Origin: Providencia manganoxydans | GTDB lineage: Bacteria; Pseudomonadota; Gammaproteobacteria; Enterobacterales; Enterobacteriaceae | NCBI RefSeq assembly: GCF_016618195.1 | Contig: NZ_CP067099.1 | Location: 2,294,001-2,358,000 of the forward strand | Length of the DNA: 64,000 nucleotides | Reading direction: 5' to 3' | Shown: positions 17,275-26,597 of the stretch, in pieces | Numbering within the stretch: position 1 is the first letter of the stretch | Layout of the letters: the number at the start of each line of letters is the position of its first letter | The notes under the pieces: generated by a model | Database searches by the model: none | The model's input: only the letters and a program-made list of their open reading frames with translations | What the model was told of the DNA's origin: nothing | Translations under genes and position numbers: made by a program

Positions 17275-20112
17275 TTAAAACTGGTAGTTAACACCTAACA
17301 TTAGTATTGAGTCATGATAACCATGGCTACCTATTTGGTAACCTACATTACCCCATATATTCAATTGGTTATTCAACTGCCCTTCGATACCAAACTTTAA
17401 TTCTCCAGTGTCCTTTTTCCCTTTCTGTGTACTAATGACACCATTGGCACTCACGCCAAAATCCTTACTATTATGGTTCCAATTTGCTTCAATATAGGAA
17501 TAAAACAGGCTATTTTTATCTGTAGATTGAACATTCACTCCATTGATTAATAGTCTAATACCTACACGTGATTGAATATTACCATCACCAATACCTTTCA
17601 CTTCAGTACCATTTGCTTCGTAATGAATATCGGGTTTAATTCCCATCCAAATTAACTGTACACTAGGCTGAATAAAATAAGCGATATTTTTTGTCGTGTT
17701 TTCAGCCAATTTCAGCGTATAGCCAGCCTCAATAGAGTTAGTTATCCCTTTCAATTTATATTGTTCACTTGCTAATCCTTCGCCTGAAACAGTGTTGTTA
17801 AATAGGCTATACATTAACCAATGTATCGACATATAAACCGGTATTATCAACAGTATTTGCCCCTCCTAACCCGTACACTCCAAAACTGTAACCGCGTAAC
17901 ATCCCCTCTGCATTGTAATGAGAAAGACTTGAGTGAGTATTGCTACGGCTTTCACCATAACCTGCCATCACACCAAAACTAAAACGAGCTACTTTCTGTT
18001 CAACCCACTGTACTAAATCTTTTCCTAGCTGAAAAACATAACTGTTAGACTGTGTTTTTAGTTGAGCGTGTGTATCATTTATTTGCTGGTGGCGACCTTC
18101 ACTGCGGATCCATAAATTGTTAAGTCTTTTGGTATTTGTAGTTTGTGATTGAGCTTGCATGATCCCAAACGGTTGGAAAATACGTAATGCCACACCAACT
18201 TCTTGAGCGACACCTTTACGATCTTGGAGTGAAGGCATAAATAATGTATTTGCTGTTGATAGGCTTGCCGAATAAATCCCGAGCTCAGGCCTTTCAATTG
18301 CAACACTCTCTTCAATCAAGGTCGGTTCAGTTGATATCTTTGTTTCAGTAGAGAGAGCGGGTTCGATAGGTAGAGTCAGCGCTTCTGTAGGTATCGATTC
18401 AATAGGTTGTGTGATTATCTCTGGTTTCTCGGCTGCTATAAAAGTACTAATTAACTTCCAATCTTTATTATTGCTAGCCTTAGTTAGCCAATAATCATAT
18501 GCTCCCGCCACAATACGGCCTGTTTGAATGAACTCCCCATTAGATTCTCCACCTATTTGGATTACTCGTATTCCATTGAGTGTTGCTGCTCCCATTCCTC
18601 CTACATTATTAATAGTTACATAGGTCGAACCAGAAGTACTTCCTGTAATATATAATAAATCACTAGCTGAATTATCATCATTTAATTCAGTATTTAAGAG
18701 CAAATACCCATTGTTACCCATATAATTCCCATCAAGTGTAAAATTATCACCCGCTAGTGCATTATCTAAACTGATAGTTCCTGAGTTATTAAAGTTGGTT
18801 ACTGTTAATATTGTCGATTGATATCCCCCAAAGGACTCCAAATTGGCAGCGGTTATTAATCCATGGTTGTCTAATGTACTTTTTGAGTTTCCGAGGAAAC
18901 TTATTCCCCCAGATAGATCCCAAATGCTACCAACATTATTGGTCCTGCTATATTGTCCCCCGTAAGAGATGACAGTAATATTTGCCCTTTGATTAGACCA
19001 TTATTAACAATAGTATGTGTCACCTCATAAGGATACATACCCCATTGACTCTTGATTGCATTGGATGACGATAAATCTGAAATATTACGTATAGTGCCAG
19101 AGTTAGTGATTTCAATAGCAACATCTTTCTTAGCGATGACATCATTGTAAGGCTGTATCTCAATCCCCGTTGCTGATCCTTCAATCAGGCTGTCTTGTTG
19201 TACATTGATAGAGATCGGTTTAGTACTTTGAGTAAAGATACCATAACTACCATTCCCTAAAGCTGTTACTAATCCTGTTGTTGTAATGGAAATAAATCCA
19301 GTTCCAGAACCGAGATCGACAGCATAAATTCCACTTCCTTCAGATAAAATATCATTCACATTAATAATTAATGATTTTGCATTTTCACTATTAATAATAT
19401 TGACAGCATAAGCATTTTTTCCCATAGAGTGAATTTCACCAGTGACATTAATAATGCTTTCTCCATTGCCATAATTTTGAAATGAAATACCGCCTATACC
19501 AGCAATAATATTAGTTGCTGTGATATATGCATTATCGGCATAGCTTGTGCCTGTGATCCCCCAGCCATTTGTAGAAACTGTATCCCCTGTAGCAATTAAA
19601 GTAATATTTTTACCATTCTCTCCAAAACTCGATACATTAATTGCACTCGCATAATGGTCAGTAACTAATGTATTAGCAACTTGCAAAGTCAGCTCCTCTG
19701 CATTTTTACTAATACTTGCGGCTATAGCGGCACGACCTATATCACCTAAATTAATGACATCTCCGGTTAGCTTGACGAAAAGATCGCCATTTTCACTTGA
19801 TACGTACATCCCAAAGCCAACGCTGGAAATAGTTGATTTATAATCATCAATCAACGTTATGCCATTGCCATTAGATGCTAACATCATGGAATAATTGCTT
19901 TGAGTTGAAAGGCCAAATCCGTCTGTTGTCGTCACTATGGTAGGTTTACCACTAACACCAAGTAGAATAATTGTTTGGTCATTGTCAGTGATCCCCCCTG
20001 AACAAACATAAACCCCCAGTTCTCCAGTGCAGTTTCCTCCTTGTGCCGTTTCAACCATAAAAGTCAGCATGCTCAGTATTATCTGTTGACGAATACGAAA
20101 TAGTTTACGCAT
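17275..20112 (-). pseudogene. Autotransporter adhesin broken by two frameshifts
   Basis: Three adjoining pieces on one strand rebuild a single type Va autotransporter of about 945 residues. Piece 1 (20112-18901) has a signal peptide ending TAQG and a beta-helix passenger rich in short N/G/T/S repeats. Piece 2 (from the shift down to 17807) continues the passenger: upstream of its nominal start the frame reads VGSIWDLSGGISFLGN, a standard passenger motif. It then enters the barrel. Piece 3 (to 17275) is the rest of the beta-barrel and ends in the expected aromatic residue (NYQF). The frames change near 18940-18950 and near 17820 (DT, then WLMYSLFNN). Neither site is a homopolymer. The product would be a truncated secreted fragment without a barrel, so the gene looks inactive unless the shifts are sequencing errors. 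Confidence 0.85.
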
Positions 20113-20218
20113 AACTGCAACCTTTTCGTGAGTAATTGTTACACGTGAATGAAACGCTAGATAAGAGATAAGGAGAGGATTAACAACCGATCTGACGACA
20201 TAATAGATTTACAAATAA

Positions 20219-20243
20219 CCCGCCTATATATAATTTAGGCGGG
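20219..20243. terminator. GC-rich hairpin, probable terminator of a decayed minus-strand gene
   Basis: CCCGCCTA (20219-20226) pairs with TAGGCGGG (20236-20243). On the minus strand the stem is followed by TTATTTG. It lies downstream of the gene remnant at 20401-20565 and about 107 bases upstream of the autotransporter start, so it may also insulate that promoter region. Confidence 0.5.
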
Positions 20244-20400
20244 CAATGGCACAATGTCGATATTATCAGATCAAATCTTAGTCTGAATTTCAGAAATAAA
20301 GGTGTTACTTAATATCAAAAAATCAATAGACACTGTCGCTCAACATTGGGATGTTTTCCGTATTTCTATTTATTACCGCTATGCCAAGACATAATCAAGG

Positions 20401-20565
20401 CTAATGATTTTGTTCCCAAACCGCTTTGACCTGCCAATGCTCATCAAAATTTGAGTGATTTTTACACGAATCTATCGATTGCTTTACTTTTTCTGCTTGC
20501 AACTTTAATTCTTTTGTTAAGCTACCGCAAAGGTTAAGGTGTTTTCGGATGACTTTTAAGTTTTT
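20401..20565 (-). pseudogene. Possible 3' remnant of a gene of unknown function
   Basis: The minus strand reads about 54 codons between two stops with coding character: LCGSLTKELKLQAEKVKQS, then a charged and aromatic C-terminus ending WEQNH and a stop. No ATG, GTG or TTG start is available in the frame. A terminator-like hairpin lies downstream. I read it as the tail of a small secreted or helical protein that has decayed. I do not recognise the family, and a chance open frame is possible. Confidence 0.35.
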
Positions 20566-20632
20566 TTATTGTTACTTTGCATATGCTTTTGTTCGATAAA
20601 TAACAAACTAATTCACAAGATTTGGATATAAA

Positions 20633-21526
20633 ATGACTAATAATGCGCCAATTACACTCTATTATGATTCATTTGGCGATCGCGCTAACCCCGCGGTCGT
20701 ATTGATACCGGGCTTAGGTGGCCATAACATTAGTTGGTCAGAAGACTTTTGCCAACGACTGGTAAATGCAGGTTATTATATAATTCGTGTTGATAACCGT
20801 GACAGTGGTCTGTCACCCCATTTTGATCATTTCCCTGAGATCAATATTCCTGAATTGATTGAACGATTACAACGTGGTGAACACGTTGATATTCCTTATA
20901 CCTTATTTGATATGGCGGAAGATGTTCTAAGGCTGTTAAACCAACTATCGATTGAAAAAGCACATATTATTGGTCGTTCAATGGGGGGGATGGTTGCACA
21001 ATTAGTTGCGGCTTTAGCGCCTGAAAACGTATTAAGTTTATGTCCTATTATGTCAAGTACAGGCAACCCTGCTTTACCACAGCCAGAGCCTGACGTGATG
21101 CAACTATTGATGAGTTCAGGTGCAAATCCAAAAGAAGATCTTGATGGGTATCTAGAAGGTCAATTGGCATTTTATCGGCGTATCAGCTCGACACTTTTTC
21201 CATTCGACGAAGCTTATTATCGTCATTATATACTGCAAGCCTTAGCACGCAATTATTCACCAAAAGGGACTAAACGTCAGCTAGTTGCAGTCGCTATTAC
21301 GGGAGATATGCGTCCTCATCTAACCACGATCACGGCACCAACGCTAGTGATCCATGGTTCAGTAGATCCATTGTTCCCTACCGCTGCGGGGAAAGATATT
21401 GCCGACAATATTGCAAATGCTACTTTTGATTTGATATCAGATATGGGGCATGAAACGCCACCACTATTAATTCCTCTAATAGCAGATAAAATCATTACAC
21501 ATTTAAATTCTGCTAGTAGTGAATAA
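20633..21526 (+). CDS. Alpha/beta-fold hydrolase
   Basis: The 297-residue cytoplasmic protein has the oxyanion motif GLGGH (about 27-31), nucleophile GRSMGG (S116), a likely catalytic Asp in HGSVDPLFP and a His in DMGHETPP. DNRDSGLS after the second strand is typical of the epoxide hydrolase/haloperoxidase-like esterases. It resembles the group containing aclacinomycin methylesterase RdmC and many unassigned esterases, so the substrate is not known. A perfect terminator follows directly. It appears to be a single gene. Confidence 0.82.
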   Translation: MTNNAPITLYYDSFGDRANPAVVLIPGLGGHNISWSEDFCQRLVNAGYYIIRVDNRDSGLSPHFDHFPEINIPELIERLQRGEHVDIPYTLFDMAEDVLRLLNQLSIEKAHIIGRSMGGMVAQLVAALAPENVLSLCPIMSSTGNPALPQPEPDVMQLLMSSGANPKEDLDGYLEGQLAFYRRISSTLFPFDEAYYRHYILQALARNYSPKGTKRQLVAVAITGDMRPHLTTITAPTLVIHGSVDPLFPTAAGKDIADNIANATFDLISDMGHETPPLLIPLIADKIITHLNSASSE

Positions 21527-21531
21527 CTCAT

Positions 21532-21557
21532 AATAAGACCGCTTAGGCGGTCTTATT
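21532..21557 (+). terminator. Rho-independent terminator of the hydrolase gene
   Basis: AATAAGACCGC (21532-21542) pairs perfectly with GCGGTCTTATT (21547-21557) over a TTAG loop. It begins 6 bases after the stop. A repeat element starts immediately at its 3' edge. Confidence 0.8.
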
Positions 21558-21692
21558 GAGGTTACTGACGAAGCAGGATAAAGCGTGGTTTTTCCCGCTC
21601 CGTGTTATCAGCCGAAAATCAATGAATAGATTTTCCTTGTTTATTTCAGAATCTCTAACGACTGCCGCCAAACATGATATGTTTGTCAACAG
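21558..21692. repeat. MITE-like element, copy 1 (about 135 bp)
   Basis: The sequence from GAGGTTACTGACGAAGC to GTTTGTCAACAG is nearly identical to 37829-37967. The ends form an imperfect inverted repeat (GGTTACTGACGAA against GACTGTTGACAAA). It is flanked by TCTTATT on both sides (21551-21557 and 21693-21699), a candidate target duplication. It carries no gene. Its right end lies about ten bases from the polyferredoxin stop. Confidence 0.65.
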
Positions 21693-21701
21693 TCTTATTC
21701 A

Positions 21702-22586
21702 TTATAACCAGCCCTGTTTTTTATGTTGTATACAGATTGGGCACAATCGCTCATTTTGCTGCCAAGCAGAGAAAGGTAATCGGCATCGTTCACAATGTGC
21801 ATCGTAGTATTGAAAAGTAACAGGTTCATTGTCTTTTGCTACCTGCGGTTTAACTTGGAGCGATTTAGGAAAACAAACCACCTGACAGCTCATACACCCT
21901 GTACACCGCTTTTCATCAAAATTAAATTGGTGATTGCCAAAAGTAATCGCTTGCTCATCACAAACTTTGGCACAAGCGCCACAAAGAATGCAACTTTCCG
22001 GATCTAACTCAATATGGAACCAGCTGTCTTGCGGATAGAACTGTTTACGTGCATTGAGTCCTGTACGTACTTGCCCTTTATTTAAAGGTACCTCGTCTAA
22101 CTTTTGTCGGAAAAACATTAAACGACGACCACTGTCTACCTCGGGGGGTTGCGTCATGATCAATTGCCAAACAGGCTCTTGAAGTGTTTTAAGCTTTAAG
22201 TTTAGTGCCGCTAATACAGGTAACCACTTATCAACTAACGGTTCCGCAATTTCTATCCCATCGATTTGATATTGCTTATGCCAAACCAGTAGCTCTTCTA
22301 CGCTGGCTAAAGGTTCATCATGGCTGATCACTAAATGATTGTTCTGATAGGTACGTTCATGGGGCGAAATGTTATCAATCGCATCAACAGGACAAGAAAA
22401 TAAGCAATTGCCACATTGATAACAGAGTTGATTATTGATTACCGCATCCATAGTATCAAAGGCAATCGCATCGACAGGACAAACTTGTGCACAGCTGTCA
22501 CAAACGCTATTTTTGAGGCGTTTTCTTACACATTTATCATTGATAACGGGTTCAGGTGGAAGCTCCACACGAATAAAACGCCTCAT
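21702..22586 (-). CDS. Polyferredoxin-like protein with four 4Fe-4S motifs and a C-terminal zinc finger
   Basis: Four CxxCxxCxxxC motifs occur in two pairs: CDSCAQVCPVDAI and CYQCGNCLFSCPVDAI near the start, then CILCGACAKVC and CTGCMSCQVVCFPKSL near the end. A final CERC...CPIC looks like a zinc ribbon. The middle section has no recognised motif. I prefer the start at 22586 (GGAG nine bases upstream); an ATG at 22601 is the alternative. There is no Tat or Sec signal, so it is cytoplasmic. It probably transfers electrons, but no partner oxidoreductase is adjacent. It resembles unassigned 4Fe-4S proteins of enterics. Confidence 0.8.
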   Translation of the reverse strand: MRRFIRVELPPEPVINDKCVRKRLKNSVCDSCAQVCPVDAIAFDTMDAVINNQLCYQCGNCLFSCPVDAIDNISPHERTYQNNHLVISHDEPLASVEELLVWHKQYQIDGIEIAEPLVDKWLPVLAALNLKLKTLQEPVWQLIMTQPPEVDSGRRLMFFRQKLDEVPLNKGQVRTGLNARKQFYPQDSWFHIELDPESCILCGACAKVCDEQAITFGNHQFNFDEKRCTGCMSCQVVCFPKSLQVKPQVAKDNEPVTFQYYDAHCERCRLPFSAWQQNERLCPICIQHKKQGWL

Positions 22587-22775
22587 ATAACTAAACTCCA
22601 TGACCTAGCAACAAACAAAATAACGCTTAAAATCGATAAATATCTTAACATGCTTTGATTAGGCAGATCAGTTGTCAAATCAAATCATCAGTAAAAACAA
22701 GTAATATGCTGTGAATATAAGCGGGCTCAGGAGGCGTAGTCCCCTCTATACCACTTGCATTCGATAATCATTATT

Positions 22776-23948
22776 TTATTTATTAAGAGAAAATTTCCGT
22801 TGCGCTTGGTCGAAGCTCGGCCTTCTCACCTGTGGCAACTCTTTTTCCCATAGTGGATTAGTTTTAATATGATATCCCTCTGCTTTCGCTGCTTTGACCA
22901 GCTCAACTAACTCTTCTTTAGTATTGATCATGCACAATGGGTCAAAGTGACCTATCTTTCGGGGTAACGCAAAAGTTGCAGGGAAATTAGCCTCTAATTC
23001 ACTAACTGGATTAGTCGCATCAATGCTGTGATGTACCACTTTTTCACCGTCACCAACCAATGCTTGGTTGATCAATGGGATCATTTCACGAACACGTAAC
23101 GAAGCATTACCAATTTCTTTATCTTCATTTTTATAAAAATTCTGCGGATCTTTATAGTATTGAAATAACGCTGAATCCGTTGAGGTGCGACGATACTGGC
23201 TAAATCGACGTAAGAAAACTTCATGGGCTACATCTTGAATTGGTAGATTATCTTTTACGCCAAAATCCTCCAAACAGGGGCCAATCAGTAACAAATCATA
23301 GTCCGCTGTCAAAGGCAGTGTCGATTGTTTAGGTGAAAGTACTTGTAGCTGTTTTCCATGGTAAGAAACAAGGTATCTCTGATACCCAACGTCCCATTTA
23401 GCTTCAAATTGATACGTTTGAAGACTTGGCGCTGTTGCTGTGAATTGGATAATGCCATCTTCATTTTCAAGTGACAGAGAATCAATAGCTTTGAGCTGAC
23501 ATAATGTATGTAAGCGATCATAAGTGACCGCCAATGGCACTGACTCAGCATGCTGTTCTGCAATGCATTGTTCAATCAAACGATTGTATTTTTTTATTTG
23601 TTCAGTTGATTTATTTTCTAATTTACTAAACCGCTGATCGGTACAAATCAACCCTGCTTGAGCCCCCCATGAAGCACTTTTTCCTTTAATATGAAAGCTT
23701 TTAGTAGGATACCCTGCGGCAATAAGATCTGTGGCTAGTCGATCAACAGGTCGAACACCAATAATACAGTTTTGCGTTTGTGCAACAGCTTGCAGAGGAG
23801 CTAAATGTGTACTGACAAGTCCTGACGTTTCACTGACCTTTTTAACCAGTTGATCTATATGCTCACCTTGTGTGGATTCTACTGTTTGGTGGTTTAATGA
23901 TGTTTCTGGTTGCAATAGTAATATTGGTTTATTATTTAATTTAATCAT
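22776..23948 (-). CDS. exoY: ExoY-like nucleotidyl cyclase toxin
   Basis: The 390-residue protein aligns by eye along its whole length with Pseudomonas ExoY and the edema factor/CyaA catalytic domain. The ATP-binding block PTKSFHIKGKSASWGAQAG (81-99) supplies K83 and K90. ADYDLLL (215-221) supplies the metal aspartates D216 and D218. HHSIDATNP (306-314) and NFPATF (321-326) complete the site. These toxins make cyclic nucleotides inside eukaryotic cells after activation by a host factor. It has no Sec signal, and no secretion or chaperone genes lie in this window, so type III or other delivery must be encoded elsewhere. AAGGAG precedes the ATG. All key residues are present, so it should be functional. 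Confidence 0.88.
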   Translation of the reverse strand: MIKLNNKPILLLQPETSLNHQTVESTQGEHIDQLVKKVSETSGLVSTHLAPLQAVAQTQNCIIGVRPVDRLATDLIAAGYPTKSFHIKGKSASWGAQAGLICTDQRFSKLENKSTEQIKKYNRLIEQCIAEQHAESVPLAVTYDRLHTLCQLKAIDSLSLENEDGIIQFTATAPSLQTYQFEAKWDVGYQRYLVSYHGKQLQVLSPKQSTLPLTADYDLLLIGPCLEDFGVKDNLPIQDVAHEVFLRRFSQYRRTSTDSALFQYYKDPQNFYKNEDKEIGNASLRVREMIPLINQALVGDGEKVVHHSIDATNPVSELEANFPATFALPRKIGHFDPLCMINTKEELVELVKAAKAEGYHIKTNPLWEKELPQVRRPSFDQAQRKFSLNK

Positions 23949-24262
23949 TGAATTCTCCTTATCTACTCATTTTTCACCATTCCTTTTTACTCGTAAAAAT
24001 AAAATTTTCACTTAATAATTTTGCAGCACCAATAACTACCTACAACTAACAATAAATACCTAATCATTAATAATTACAATTATTTATAAAAAATCGCATA
24101 TTGCGATAATACAAATTTACTTAATATATGTAGAATATAGCTAGGTTAGTTATTTGATTAGTGCATTCAACTGCCTAATGATCTCATTAAGCTTTTCTTC
24201 ATCGTTAAGAACATATTGACGAGAAGGATCCTACTCCTCCCATGCTGAAATAAGGTCTGTAC
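23949..24262. other. 314-bp divergent promoter region between exoY-like gene and yqhD
   Basis: AT-rich spacer with the exoY-like ribosome site at its left end and the yqhD ribosome site (AAGG) at its right end. I see no gene. In E. coli yqhD is activated by the AraC-type YqhC encoded next to it; no such regulator gene is adjacent here. Confidence 0.5.
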
Positions 24263-25420
24263 ATGAACAATTTCGAATTTTATAACCCAACCCGTATTGT
24301 ATTTGGTGAAGGAAAAATCGTTGAGTTGAACAGATTGATCCCTAAAGAAGCGAAAGTATTGATTCTTTTTGGTGGCGAAAGTGCCCGTAAAACAGGCACA
24401 TTAGATGAAGTAGAAAAAGCACTTGGTCACCGCCAAATTGGCCTATTTGGCGGCATCGAAGCCAACCCACGTTATGAAACATTAATCAAGGCTGTCGAAC
24501 AAATTAAGCAAGAAGGCTATGACTACCTATTAGCTGTAGGTGGTGGCTCAGTGATTGACGGCACCAAATTTGTTGCCGCAGCTGTTAATTTTGAAGGTGA
24601 TAGCTGGGACATCTTGACCAGTGGTGGTGCAAAAGTGACCTCCGCCCTACCTTTTGGTACCGTTTTAACGCTACCTGCAACAGGATCTGAAATGAATAAA
24701 GGTTCTGTGATCACACGTGAATCGACACAATCCAAACGGGCATTTATGCATGATAGTGTCTATCCACAGTTTTCCATTTTAGATCCAGTAAAAACTTTTA
24801 CACTTCCACCACGCCAAATCAGTAATGGTGTTGTGGATGCATTTGTCCACGTAATGGAACAATATTTAACCTATCCCGCGAATGCGCCGGTACAAGACGT
24901 ATTTGCTGAAGGGTTATTAAAAACCTTGATTGATATTGGTCCTAAAGCCTTAGCCACCCCACACGACTACGATATCAGAGCGAGTTTAATGTGGACTGCC
25001 ACACTGGCCTTGAATGGCTTAATTGGTGTTGGTGTCCCTCAAGACTGGTCGACGCATATGTTAGGCCATGAGTTAACCGCGTTATATGGTTTAGACCATG
25101 CACAAACACTCGCTATTGTTTTACCTTCTATGTTGATTGAGAAATTACCACAAAAACAAGCTAAACTCGCTCAGTATGCTGAACAAGTATGGGGAGTTCA
25201 TGATGGTTCAGATAAACAAAAGGCATTACAGGCCATTGAACTAACACGCGAGTTTTTTGAACGCATGCAGGTCAAAACACGTTTAAGTGACTATAACCTT
25301 GGTCAAGATGTTATTGAGCCGTTGATCGAGAGTTTGACGAAAAATGGTATGACCGCGTTAGGTGAACATCATGATATTACACCTGAAATCAGTCGCCGTG
25401 TTTATGTTGCATCCTTATAA
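24263..25420 (+). CDS. yqhD: NADPH-dependent aldehyde reductase YqhD
   Basis: The 385-residue iron-containing alcohol dehydrogenase family protein matches E. coli YqhD throughout. It has the nucleotide loop AVGGGSVIDGTKF, TLPATGSEMN, and metal ligands in DAFVHVMEQY and in HMLGHELTALYGLDHAQTLA. The family reduces short aldehydes such as methylglyoxal, glyoxal and acrolein in the cytoplasm. AAGG lies before the ATG, and yghU follows 48 nt downstream as a likely operon partner in electrophile defence. Confidence 0.94.
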   Translation: MNNFEFYNPTRIVFGEGKIVELNRLIPKEAKVLILFGGESARKTGTLDEVEKALGHRQIGLFGGIEANPRYETLIKAVEQIKQEGYDYLLAVGGGSVIDGTKFVAAAVNFEGDSWDILTSGGAKVTSALPFGTVLTLPATGSEMNKGSVITRESTQSKRAFMHDSVYPQFSILDPVKTFTLPPRQISNGVVDAFVHVMEQYLTYPANAPVQDVFAEGLLKTLIDIGPKALATPHDYDIRASLMWTATLALNGLIGVGVPQDWSTHMLGHELTALYGLDHAQTLAIVLPSMLIEKLPQKQAKLAQYAEQVWGVHDGSDKQKALQAIELTREFFERMQVKTRLSDYNLGQDVIEPLIESLTKNGMTALGEHHDITPEISRRVYVASL

Positions 25421-25468
25421 ATCTTACGTTCCTACCTCATCTGGTGGGAACGCTAATTAGGAGATAAA

Positions 25469-26308
25469 ATGAGCAATTCAACCTATACGCCACCTAAAGT
25501 TTGGCATTGGGAAGCCGGTAATGGCGGTAAGTTTGCTAATATCAACCGCCCTATTTCTGGTGCGACACATGAGAAAGAGCTGCCTATTGGTAAGCATCCA
25601 TTACAACTCTACTCTTTAGGAACACCAAACGGCCAAAAAGTCACCATCATGTTAGAAGAGCTACTTGAATTAGGTATTAAAGAAGCTGAATATGATGCTT
25701 GGCTCATTAATATTGGTGATGGTGATCAATTCGGTTCTGGGTTCGTAGAAATCAATCCTAACTCAAAAATTCCTGCTCTCGTTGATAGAAGTGGTTCTCA
25801 GCCCATTCGTGTATTTGAATCAGGTTCGATTCTGACCTATTTAGCCGAGAAATTTTCTACATTTTTACCAACCACCCAACCTGAACGTGCAGAAACGTTG
25901 TCTTGGCTATTTTGGCAAATGGGTTCAGCACCTTTCGTAGGTGGGGGGTTTGGACACTTCTTTGCTTACGCACCAGAAAAATTTGAGTACCCAATCAACC
26001 GATTTGCCATGGAAACGAAGCGTCAACTCGATGTGTTAGATAAACGTTTAGCCCAAAATCAGTTTGTAGCAGGTGAACATTATTCTATCGCTGATATCGC
26101 TATCTGGCCTTGGTACGGTGCTTTGGTTAAAGGTTGGCAATATGATGCAGGTGAATTCCTGAGCGTACATGAATATAAACATTTGATACGTTGGGCTGAT
26201 GAAGTCTATGCACGTCCGGCTGTACAACGTGGCCGCAGGGTAAATCGCTTACAAGGCGATCCTGCACAACAAGTGCGTGAACGCCATGATGCCAGTGATT
26301 TACGATAA
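25469..26308 (+). CDS. yghU: Glutathione S-transferase-like disulfide-bond reductase YghU
   Basis: The 279-residue protein matches E. coli YghU. It has an N-terminal extension with WEAGNGGKFANINRP, a thioredoxin-like GST-N domain with LYSLGTPNGQKVTIMLEE and ESGSILTYLAEKF, and a GST-C domain with QMGSAPFVGGGFGHF and SIADIAIWPWYG. YghU binds two glutathiones and reduces disulfides. AGGAG precedes the ATG. Placement directly after yqhD joins aldehyde reduction with glutathione chemistry. A strong terminator follows. Confidence 0.93.
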   Translation: MSNSTYTPPKVWHWEAGNGGKFANINRPISGATHEKELPIGKHPLQLYSLGTPNGQKVTIMLEELLELGIKEAEYDAWLINIGDGDQFGSGFVEINPNSKIPALVDRSGSQPIRVFESGSILTYLAEKFSTFLPTTQPERAETLSWLFWQMGSAPFVGGGFGHFFAYAPEKFEYPINRFAMETKRQLDVLDKRLAQNQFVAGEHYSIADIAIWPWYGALVKGWQYDAGEFLSVHEYKHLIRWADEVYARPAVQRGRRVNRLQGDPAQQVRERHDASDLR

Positions 26309-26331
26309 CCCAACCCTGTTATAATCTCCCA

Positions 26332-26363
26332 TCAAGCCTTACACTGTAAATTGTAAGGCTTGA
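26332..26363 (+). terminator. Hairpin terminator after yghU
   Basis: TCAAGCCTTACA (26332-26343) pairs perfectly with TGTAAGGCTTGA (26352-26363). The downstream sequence TGATCCTTAATG is only weakly T-rich. Confidence 0.7.
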
Positions 26364-26597
26364 TGATCCTTAATGCGTTCATGCATAAAAAAACAGCAGT
26401 AGGATAATCTAGAAAAATAACTACTTACATACTATTTTCTATCTTTAAAATCGTAATCCCAGATAGGTATGATGGAATATTTTGTTTTTCTATTTTTTGA
26501 TTTTCATAGCACATAAGCGATTTCCAGTGACCACAAAATTCGGTAGTTTATATCTATAATCACAACATCATAATAATAAAATCTGGATCGTGAGTTC

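Larger units (their letters stand above)
20113..20632. other. 520-bp intergenic region between the autotransporter and hydrolase genes
   Basis: It holds the autotransporter promoter region, the GC-rich hairpin at 20219-20243 and the possible gene tail at 20401-20565. The remaining AT-rich sequence next to 20633 should contain the hydrolase promoter. Nothing else stands out. Confidence 0.5.

Noticed and set aside
24143..24262. Possible YqhC-type operator upstream of yqhD
   Set aside because: No repeated AraC-type half-sites could be identified, and no yqhC gene is adjacent.
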